Positions 30,559 to 38,029 of a DNA stretch of 39,946 nucleotides are shown piece after piece. Under the pieces are notes generated by a model that did no database searches, was not told the DNA's origin, and worked only from the letters and a program-made list of their open reading frames with translations. The stretch spans positions 1 through 39,946 of IMG/VR virus record IMGVR_UViG_3300034375_008483. One strand, written 5' to 3'. The position numbers were made by a program, and so were the translations under genes. Every line of letters begins with the position of its first letter. The stretch's first letter is position 1. The DNA comes from a virus.

Positions 30559-32852
30559 TGGCTCTCCACATTCTCAGAAACTCTTGTGCTGCCGGGGAAT
30601 TCTCTCCTCTGCTTGATACCCGTGGAGACCTCCCGAAGTTTCCAACTGGGTGCCGCATCCTTCGCAATTTCTTTCCGCGGATCTACGGCACAGCTCAACG
30701 CCGGCCAGGGATGCTCTACGAAGGCACCCTGCTAGGTAACGCACGACTCATTGCATTCAGACCGACCGCAGCAAGGCAGTTCGTCCTTGAACTCTCCGCA
30801 CTGAAGATGGAGGTCTGGGACGACGACGGGTCCAAGGTTTCTGGCGTCTCCCTGACGACCCCATACCTGGAGACCGAACTGTTCGAGGTGCAGATGAAGC
30901 AACTGAACAACATCGCATTCTTCACCCACCCAAATCACCCACCCTACGAGTTGACTCTCACGGTCGACGGGTCGGGCAATGATTCATGGACGATGGTCGA
31001 GACGGTGTTTGATTGGCCGCCGATGAGGCAACGCAACGAGTCGGACATCACGGTCACGGCATCAGGGACCACCGGTAGTGTTACTCTCACCTTTTCTGAC
31101 GATGTTTTCCTCGACTCTCCTACTCTGAACGACCACATCGGAATGGCAGTTGAGGTGACGCACCGGCGGCCTCAAGTCTCGGAGACCCTTGCACTCGATG
31201 CAACGGCAGATTCCTCTTCCATCACGGTAGTGGGAGACTACACCCTGACAACGTATGGGACATGGGAGGGGTCGCTGGATGTGGAGGTCAAGAACCTCAA
31301 CGGGGGATGGGACACGATTCGGTCGTTCGAGTCACCGGCAGACGCTCTGCGAAACATCGCATGGAAAGCAACAAGCGAGAAACCAAGTGAGATCCGGATG
31401 TCCTATACAACGGTCTCCCACCAGGGGAACCCGTCCGCGGTTCTGGAGGTAGAAGACTCCGAATACACAGGATGGGCGGAAATCACTGCGATGACCGATC
31501 GTGCTATCTGCACCGCAACGGTAAAGACGGCACTTTTCGGAACCGGAGCGACCGACATATTCAGACTGGGAAGTTTCTCGCCGGCTACCGGATACCCACG
31601 GGCCTGCACGTTTCATGAGCAACGCTTGGTGTTCGCCGGCACAAACGCCCAGCCAAATACGACTTGGCTCTCCCGAACGAACGACTTCCGGTGGTTTCGA
31701 TACGGTGCCTACGACGACGACGCGATCGGTTTCACGCTATCGGCTGACGACTCTTCCCCGATCCAGTCGATGCTGTCGCATGTCGCTCTCCTCATCTTCA
31801 CGCAGTCGGAAGAATGGGCATTGCTGACCAGTGAGCAGACTCCAGTCACGCCCCGGAACATTTTCGTCCGCCGACAATCCAGGATCGGCACGGCACAGAA
31901 GACTCCGATCATTGCTTCCGACACGGTGGTCCTACTCGAGCGAGGGGAGAAGAAGCTGCGCCAGTTTCAGTATGGTGGGGAGCAGGGCGGGATCTCGGAC
32001 GACCTGACCGCACTCGCAGAACACTTGGTGAGGAACGGAGTGAAGGAATACCAGTTTCAGGTGCAACCCGACCCCATCCTGTGGTGTGTTACCAACGACG
32101 GCAAACTCATCGCAATGACGATCGATCAGTCGCAGAACGTGATCGGGTGGTCGCCTCATGTCACCGATGGACTGGTCAGGTCTGTCGCGATCACAAGCGG
32201 TGAGAATGCCCTGGGGGACTCTGTCTGGGTCGTAGTCGAGAGGGAGGTGAACGGGTCGACCGTCTACTATCTCGAGAGGCTGGATCCTCTATGGCTCGAG
32301 AAACTGGAGGACGACGAGACTACCTCGGTGGTCTACGTGGACTCTGCGGTCACCGTCGACGGGGGGGCGCCTACCACTACCTTCTCCGGATTCAGTCACC
32401 TGGAGGGCAAGACGATCACCGGACTGGCAGACGGAGCGGAGATACCCGCACAGGTGGTCACAGGTGGTCAGATCGTTCTGTCGACTCAGGCGACAAGGGT
32501 TGTCGTTGGACTACCTTTCACCTCGACGATGCAGCCTACCCGATCTGAACTCGGGAGCGAAACCGGCACATCACTTGGCCGGAAGTTTCTCACTCAACGA
32601 TGTTCGGTGAACGTCTGGAAAACTCTCGGATTGAAGGTATCGGACCACCCGGAGGGAACTTTTACTGAGTTTCTTCTGCGAGACTATGATACATTGATGG
32701 GAGAGGCTGAACCCTGGTTTACCGGTCAGATCGACGACGTTCAGATCAACGCCGATTCCAGACAGTCGATTGATACCACATTCCAAACAGATTCGCCCTT
32801 CCCGTGTTCAATCACGGCATTCACACTTAAAACCATGGTAGACGGAAAATGA
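30558..32852 (+). CDS. Tail nozzle / tail tubular protein B (T7 gp12-like)
   Basis: 764 aa, close to the 794 aa of T7 gp12. The N-terminus (AAGEFSPLLDTRGDLPKFPTGCRILRNFFPRIYGTAQRRPG) and the repeat LIAFRPTAARQFVLEL are typical. The central region includes LGSFSPATGYPRACTFHEQRLVFAGTNAQPNTTWLS, a strong hallmark of this nozzle family, and the beta-propeller-like middle. Six copies form the tail end that contacts fibres and closes the channel. It starts on the TAATG of the preceding gene and overlaps the next by ATGA. Confidence 0.87.
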   Translation: MALHILRNSCAAGEFSPLLDTRGDLPKFPTGCRILRNFFPRIYGTAQRRPGMLYEGTLLGNARLIAFRPTAARQFVLELSALKMEVWDDDGSKVSGVSLTTPYLETELFEVQMKQLNNIAFFTHPNHPPYELTLTVDGSGNDSWTMVETVFDWPPMRQRNESDITVTASGTTGSVTLTFSDDVFLDSPTLNDHIGMAVEVTHRRPQVSETLALDATADSSSITVVGDYTLTTYGTWEGSLDVEVKNLNGGWDTIRSFESPADALRNIAWKATSEKPSEIRMSYTTVSHQGNPSAVLEVEDSEYTGWAEITAMTDRAICTATVKTALFGTGATDIFRLGSFSPATGYPRACTFHEQRLVFAGTNAQPNTTWLSRTNDFRWFRYGAYDDDAIGFTLSADDSSPIQSMLSHVALLIFTQSEEWALLTSEQTPVTPRNIFVRRQSRIGTAQKTPIIASDTVVLLERGEKKLRQFQYGGEQGGISDDLTALAEHLVRNGVKEYQFQVQPDPILWCVTNDGKLIAMTIDQSQNVIGWSPHVTDGLVRSVAITSGENALGDSVWVVVEREVNGSTVYYLERLDPLWLEKLEDDETTSVVYVDSAVTVDGGAPTTTFSGFSHLEGKTITGLADGAEIPAQVVTGGQIVLSTQATRVVVGLPFTSTMQPTRSELGSETGTSLGRKFLTQRCSVNVWKTLGLKVSDHPEGTFTEFLLRDYDTLMGEAEPWFTGQIDDVQINADSRQSIDTTFQTDSPFPCSITAFTLKTMVDGK

Positions 32853-33718
32853 TCTTTTCAGGTATATCAGCACTTATTGGTCTTGCGGGAGGACTCGGTC
32901 AGGCGGCAGCCTTGGAAGAGGCAGCAGCAGACAATTTCGAGTTGGAGTTGGACAACGCAGAAACACGGCGTGATTTCGGAATCGCCGGAGCGTTAACCAG
33001 ACGCGCGGCTCAACGGATCGGGTATCTCGAGACCGCAATCAATTTCGGATTCGAGGCAATGGAGAACATGGGCCGGCGGAGGAATATTCGCCGACTCTCG
33101 GAGGAAATCGAATACCGAACGGAGCAGGACCGTGAGAACATCAATCGGAGTTCGGAAGCGTTTGAGCGCATGCAGGGATCGCAGAGAGCGGTCATCGGTG
33201 CATCCGGTGCCGTAGGGGAACTGAGTGGAGCGGAAGTCATCGCAGACTCCGCGGAGCAGTTCACCATGTCGATGGGGGATCTCTACGATGAGATGACCTA
33301 CAATCGGGCGGCAGGACTCAGTGAGGTAGCCAACCAGCAGTATGCTTTGAAGTGGAGTCGCTACAAACTGAAAGCAAATCGGAGGTCGTTCAAGCGTACC
33401 CGAAAGCTTGAGGGATTCGCCAACTACCTCGAGAAGTCAGGGATTCGGGCGCAATACTCTTCCGATGTCGGTCAGGCTATGGTCAACCGGCAACTGATGG
33501 AGGCACAAGCAGACGGTGTGGCAGCCAATGCCGTCGCCGGCGCAATCTCCGGAATCGGTGGAATGATCAGCGGCGTGATGGGAGGTGCCTCTGGAGGAGC
33601 GCCAACGACAAGTTTCCAGGGATTCATGCCATCCGGGTCGTCAGCCGCACAGACATCTGCGGCGCCAACTTCCGTTGGTGTTTCCGGCTACACGATGCCA
33701 GTCTATCAGTACAACTAA
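32849..33718 (+). CDS. Internal virion protein (T7 gp14-like)
   Basis: 289 aa, helical and Ala/Gly-rich. It starts with a hydrophobic segment (IFSGISALIGLAGGLGQAAAL), followed by helices (FELELDNAETRRDFGIAGALTRRAAQRIGY, YRTEQDRENINRSSEAFERMQGSQRAVIGASGAVG), and ends with a Gly/Ser/Ala-rich tail. Length and layout match virion core proteins such as T7 gp14, which enters the outer membrane at ejection. It is the first of the internal virion genes. The stop TAA overlaps the start of the small lipoprotein. Confidence 0.72.
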   Translation: MIFSGISALIGLAGGLGQAAALEEAAADNFELELDNAETRRDFGIAGALTRRAAQRIGYLETAINFGFEAMENMGRRRNIRRLSEEIEYRTEQDRENINRSSEAFERMQGSQRAVIGASGAVGELSGAEVIADSAEQFTMSMGDLYDEMTYNRAAGLSEVANQQYALKWSRYKLKANRRSFKRTRKLEGFANYLEKSGIRAQYSSDVGQAMVNRQLMEAQADGVAANAVAGAISGIGGMISGVMGGASGGAPTTSFQGFMPSGSSAAQTSAAPTSVGVSGYTMPVYQYN

Positions 33719-33864
33719 TGAGAAACATTTTTCTAATCTCCACACTATTCCTGCATTCCTGCGCATCGCTTGTCACTCCAGATGGGGTGATGGTAGGTCA
33801 GGGAGTGGGAGATAAAGCAGACGGAACATTCGTCTACGTAAACTGGGCAATTCCACAACCATGA
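33718..33864 (+). CDS. Small lipoprotein
   Basis: 48 aa, starting on the TAATG of the previous gene and overlapping the next start by ATGA. The N-terminus MRNIFLISTLFLHSC is a short signal peptide with a lipobox (LHSC, Cys15). The mature part is about 34 residues and ends in FVYVNWAIPQP. Length, lipobox and position before a single-span coiled-coil membrane protein resemble an outer-membrane spanin subunit (Rz1 type), but the mature part is not proline-rich. It could instead be a virion or immunity lipoprotein. Confidence 0.65.
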   Translation: MRNIFLISTLFLHSCASLVTPDGVMVGQGVGDKADGTFVYVNWAIPQP

Positions 33865-34586
33865 GCGACACGGTGAAAAAAGGAATCAAGGGGACGGTTA
33901 TCACAATCGCGCTCGCAGTCATCAGCTTGGTATCAAGTTGGATCGGCTACCATTACGTTTTCCGCGCCGATGTGGAAACCGCAGCTAAAGCGTCCGCGGC
34001 AACCCTGGAGGAGAAATACCTGACGGCATTCACTCGGGAACTGGAATCACTACGGGCTGAGAGCAAAGTAAAGGCCGAAGAATTGAAGATGCTCTACGAG
34101 GCAAACCGGGATCTCCGAAAGGAAAACGCAGAGGTCCGCGATCTTCTTCGCAGATTCGAGGTAACAAGCGTCCCGCAGGATAGCAAGCAACTGATCGAGC
34201 TAGTGTTCAATTCGATGCCTTACCCTGCCTGGTTGCATGAGGTCGGCAAAAACAACTGGTATTTGAATGACGCATACTCGACGGCATTCCATATCAATCG
34301 CGCAAATTTCTGGACTCCTATCAATATCCTGCGCAGGTATCCAAGTGAAGTCTCGGCGAAGTATGTCGCCAACGACATGCACGTAGTCGAGGCTCGAGTC
34401 GGGCAGGTTTTCACAGAGAAGGTGAATCAGATGGTTCTCTACCCGGAGGGACCGGAGAACCCAGCGAAGGAGTGGACCGTCTTGAAGATTCCGATGGTCG
34501 TCGAAGGTAAGTCGTACGTATTCGGAGCGTGTGTCGATGGGGTTGTTCCAGACTCGATTTTCTCTCCATTCCTCAATAACGGTTGA
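33861..34586 (+). CDS. Membrane-anchored coiled-coil protein with PAS-like domain
   Basis: 241 aa. A short basic N-terminus is followed by one transmembrane segment (residues 12-34, TVITIALAVISLVSSWIGYHY), so the rest is probably periplasmic. Residues 48-100 form a charged coiled coil. Residues 109-226 look like a PAS-fold sensor: LIELVFNSMPYPAWLHEVGK, NWYLNDAYSTAF, then VLKIPMVVEGKSYVFGACVD, the usual closing strand. The preceding gene encodes a lipoprotein, as in an i-spanin/o-spanin pair. Without the PAS part the topology would be an i-spanin. A lysis or membrane-sensing role is inferred; the ligand is unknown. Confidence 0.65.
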   Translation: MSDTVKKGIKGTVITIALAVISLVSSWIGYHYVFRADVETAAKASAATLEEKYLTAFTRELESLRAESKVKAEELKMLYEANRDLRKENAEVRDLLRRFEVTSVPQDSKQLIELVFNSMPYPAWLHEVGKNNWYLNDAYSTAFHINRANFWTPINILRRYPSEVSAKYVANDMHVVEARVGQVFTEKVNQMVLYPEGPENPAKEWTVLKIPMVVEGKSYVFGACVDGVVPDSIFSPFLNNG

Positions 34587-34588
34587 CC

Positions 34589-37500
34589 ATGGCATTCATC
34601 CCCCAGCATATAGCAGAAGCATCCGCTCCGACAGGGGGCAGCATGCCCACAGAAGACAACGCTTTGCCTCGAGTGGACTTCTCCGGTGAGGAGAGGGCGA
34701 TGGCAGAGGTCGCGAAGCAGTTGGAGGTTCTTGGGGACAAGTCTCAAATGCCTTTGATTCCGCAGGAAATCTACACCGCAAAGGCGAAAGGATTGCAGTC
34801 GATTGCCAACGCAGTCGGCTCGATGTTCCAGGGATTTGGGAAGTTCAAGCAGGCGAACATGGCGGCCCGACAGATCCGGGATGAACACAAGGTGAAGATG
34901 GGCTATGCCCAGGTCGTGAACGGGTTTGAGGAATGGAGGGCGCAGAACCCTGGGGCGCCGGAGAACTGGGTGCCGGAATTCGACAAGCGCATGTCGGACT
35001 ACAACGAGAGCCTGACCACCGGTGACCTACAGTTCAGCAAGGACAATGAATTCGCTGTCCGCTCCGCGATTGAGGCGAAATACATCCAAGGGCGGGGAAC
35101 GCTCGCTATCGATGCAGCCAGATCGAATGTCGAGCAGGCCAGGGAAGCGTCAGAGTTGGACCTCCAGACTGCTGTGGAGGAACTGAATGTGAACGGCGGA
35201 ATTGCGATTATCGATCGACTTCACAAGAACAGTATCTTCTCCGATGAGGAACGAGACAAGGCTATGCAGGGGTTTGAGGAAGCTCTCACCGAACGGGAGA
35301 CCGAACTGATCAAGGAGGAGTCGTTCATCTTTGCGGAGCAGGGTGAACTCGAGGCAGGTCTGCAAAAGATCCGGGCATCGCAGTTTCTCGACGACAACGA
35401 TAAGAAGGTTCTCGAGATCGAGTTGAATAAGACCTACAAGGCAGGGCAGGCGCAAAGGGACATCCGCGGAATGATCGAAGAAGGTAAGGCGCGGAAGGTT
35501 TCCCGCATGCTGCGTGAACCGGGTCCGGATGGATTCGCGAAGAATTGGCCCGACCTTCCGGAAGGCGCGCGCGAGAGCCTGTTGGAGGCAGCCGACAACG
35601 TCTATCTACAATCGATCGAAAAACCACTCGAGGAAGCGGGGCGCCTCATTGCGGAGGGGGAGATCCGAACTCCGGCCGCTGCAATTTCTTTCGCTAAGGA
35701 AAAAGGATTGGAGATCGATTCCTATTTTCAGGGCATCCTGAATGAACGGATGGCGGGAGGACTGGAGGCATCAGCAAAGAGGCGAACCAAGTTTCTCAGC
35801 CAGATTTCGGAGTGGGATCCGAAGGTGGACAAGTCAGGGATGGGTAAGCGCCGGATCCTGATGGGCATGAAAGTCTCGGGCATGGCAGCCGAAGAGATCA
35901 AAGACCTTTCCGCCATGCTCCTTGCGAAGGAGAACGGAGACGCGAAAGCGATCAACGCCGCGGATGCCAATTCGGAATTCAAGCGCAGGATGTTCGGAAA
36001 CTACGTCACCGATGGCGGGAGGGTGCATGTTAGCGAAATGACGGAACTTGTCGATCCGCTGACAGGTCGTCCCAAATTCGTCCGGCCGGCGACTCCGGAA
36101 GAATTGAAGTCAGGGGAGAACCTGATCACTCTTCCTGGAGGATTCGGTGACTTCGTTGGCGCGTGGTTCGGTGGTGGCGACATCGACAACGTGACCGGCG
36201 GCACAATGGTCGAGGTCGACCTGGCATGGGAGGACCAGCAAAAGGTCCGGAACAAAGCGGACTACAATGGAGACAAAGAGGCATATGTAACGGACCGAAA
36301 CCGCGAAAATCGCCAGTATCAGGACTATCTCAACGCACAGGAGGAATTCAAACAAGCGGTCGAGAGTGGCAAGTATGGCAGCATGCAGGAAGCAATGGAC
36401 GCGATGGGAAGCGGCGCCGGCGGCATCGATCAGAAACGAGGCCGCGAAAAGGCGAAGGAAATCCTCGGGGACAAGGCAGCACCTGGAGGGATGAAATACT
36501 ACGGTCCGGCAGGTGAGGCACCCGAAGAACCGGAGGGCGCAGCTTCGCTCATGGAAAAAGCAGCAAAGCAGGCAGAGGAGGGAGACAACGATGCCCTGGC
36601 CGCTACCATGAAACTCGTCGACGATGCCCTGAAGAGGGCCGGCACAACAATGGAGGAACTGCCTCCGGCGGAGGGAGGATCCCCGTCACCGTCGCCATCG
36701 ATGAGACCTCTTCCCACATTCAACACCGAGGAGATCTACAATTCGTCTGGCGGTCTACGCTCGACTGGGCAGGCGACCGTGGGAGGATACTCTGCGAGGA
36801 GCGGGGTGATTCCGGCGAACAATGCAGGCTCGATCAAGCAGTTCGGACCACCCAGCATGCATGCAGGAGGAGTACTGCAAACGGCAATGCAATGGGAGGG
36901 GCAGCACTACAAGCAGGGAACCCCTGCGATGTGTGCCGACTTCATCAGCAACGTGATGAAGGATTCCGGCATCAACATGAGCGGGAAGATGACAACCTTC
37001 GCCTACGGACTCAACAGAGACGAGATCGGCACGTATGTCCCGCCACAGGGAGTCCAGCCAGGTGACCTGGTTTTCTTCCGCGATACGTACAATGCCACTC
37101 ACGGACGGGAGGAGACGCATGTAGAACTCGTCACCGCTGTCGACCCTCGCACGGGTGCCGTCGAGATGATCGGTCGGAACACAAAGGGCGGACCGGTGAA
37201 ACGGAAGGTGATGAACATGGGAGATCCGAACGACTTCTATGGATCTCGCGTAATGAATGCACGACGCATCTCCGGCGGCGAAGGTGGATTCGGTTACGGT
37301 CAGCCAGTCAGGTATGAGGGTCCGCAGAACCTGATGAAGGTGATGCAGAATGTCGAGGTGAGGCAGGACCAGCACACTGTCCGGAACGACATCCCGAAGA
37401 ACGGGGTCAACGCAAACGTCCGATACAACAATCCTGGGGCAGCATACCCTCGGGAACGCGACAACCTCTACGCGACGATGGGATACGGCATCATTAAAGA

Positions 37501-38008
37501 TGGTCACAAGATTGCACTGTTCCCGACCCCAGTTCACGGTGCAGCCGCGAACATGGATCTATTTGCGTCGAAATACGCAGGCATGACCTTGAAAGATGCC
37601 CTCTACAAGTGGCGGGACGGCAACGAAGGGTGGGATAACATCCCCAAGGGATTTGACCCGAACATGGTCATCGACGACGTTTTCGTCCGGAACAAGAAAA
37701 TGATGATGATGCTCTTCATGGAAAAGGCGCAGCATGAAGGCGGCAACAACATGCCGCATGAACTATGGAGCGAAGCGTTCGACATGTATGCAGCCGGGGG
37801 ACATGAGAACTACCTGAAGGCGAAAGCGGACCCGATGGCGTTTCCGATCGATGCAGACGGTCCCGGTGAGGAACCCGAACCTCGGACTCCAACGGTTACC
37901 TATTCCGGCGACTATAAACCGGGGGAAGAGGTCGCGGGAGGAATCGTCCTTCCGGAAGACGAGGAAGAGGAGCAAGATCTGACTGGAGATTTGTTCCCGC
38001 AGGGGTGA
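34589..38008 (+). CDS. Internal virion protein with NlpC/P60-type peptidase and C-terminal P5-like domain
   Basis: 1139 aa from the ATG at 34589; the TTG at 34583 lies within the end of the previous gene. Residues 1-650 are helical and Glu/Lys-rich. Around residues 765-860 lies a cysteine peptidase domain: Cys782 (MCADFISNVMKDSG) and His844 (EETHVELVTAVD), with GVQPGDLVFF between, as in NlpC/P60 proteins. From about 940 to 1070 comes NVRYNNPGAAYP... ALFPTPVHGAAANMDLFASKYAGMTLKDALYKW, resembling the P5-like virion domains found in phage murein-related proteins. The protein probably locally degrades peptidoglycan during DNA entry, like the transglycosylase of T7 gp16. Confidence 0.8.
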   Translation: MAFIPQHIAEASAPTGGSMPTEDNALPRVDFSGEERAMAEVAKQLEVLGDKSQMPLIPQEIYTAKAKGLQSIANAVGSMFQGFGKFKQANMAARQIRDEHKVKMGYAQVVNGFEEWRAQNPGAPENWVPEFDKRMSDYNESLTTGDLQFSKDNEFAVRSAIEAKYIQGRGTLAIDAARSNVEQAREASELDLQTAVEELNVNGGIAIIDRLHKNSIFSDEERDKAMQGFEEALTERETELIKEESFIFAEQGELEAGLQKIRASQFLDDNDKKVLEIELNKTYKAGQAQRDIRGMIEEGKARKVSRMLREPGPDGFAKNWPDLPEGARESLLEAADNVYLQSIEKPLEEAGRLIAEGEIRTPAAAISFAKEKGLEIDSYFQGILNERMAGGLEASAKRRTKFLSQISEWDPKVDKSGMGKRRILMGMKVSGMAAEEIKDLSAMLLAKENGDAKAINAADANSEFKRRMFGNYVTDGGRVHVSEMTELVDPLTGRPKFVRPATPEELKSGENLITLPGGFGDFVGAWFGGGDIDNVTGGTMVEVDLAWEDQQKVRNKADYNGDKEAYVTDRNRENRQYQDYLNAQEEFKQAVESGKYGSMQEAMDAMGSGAGGIDQKRGREKAKEILGDKAAPGGMKYYGPAGEAPEEPEGAASLMEKAAKQAEEGDNDALAATMKLVDDALKRAGTTMEELPPAEGGSPSPSPSMRPLPTFNTEEIYNSSGGLRSTGQATVGGYSARSGVIPANNAGSIKQFGPPSMHAGGVLQTAMQWEGQHYKQGTPAMCADFISNVMKDSGINMSGKMTTFAYGLNRDEIGTYVPPQGVQPGDLVFFRDTYNATHGREETHVELVTAVDPRTGAVEMIGRNTKGGPVKRKVMNMGDPNDFYGSRVMNARRISGGEGGFGYGQPVRYEGPQNLMKVMQNVEVRQDQHTVRNDIPKNGVNANVRYNNPGAAYPRERDNLYATMGYGIIKDGHKIALFPTPVHGAAANMDLFASKYAGMTLKDALYKWRDGNEGWDNIPKGFDPNMVIDDVFVRNKKMMMMLFMEKAQHEGGNNMPHELWSEAFDMYAAGGHENYLKAKADPMAFPIDADGPGEEPEPRTPTVTYSGDYKPGEEVAGGIVLPEDEEEEQDLTGDLFPQG

Positions 38009-38029
38009 TACTTCACGGGACGACACGCC

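Noticed and set aside
34583-34588. TTG start for the 1139-aa protein
   Set aside because: It lies in the last codons of the previous gene; the ATG at 34589 is 2 nt after that gene's stop.
36755-37537. 260-codon antisense frame over the peptidase domain
   Set aside because: Shadow of a strongly coding + strand; no motif and no gene context on the - strand.
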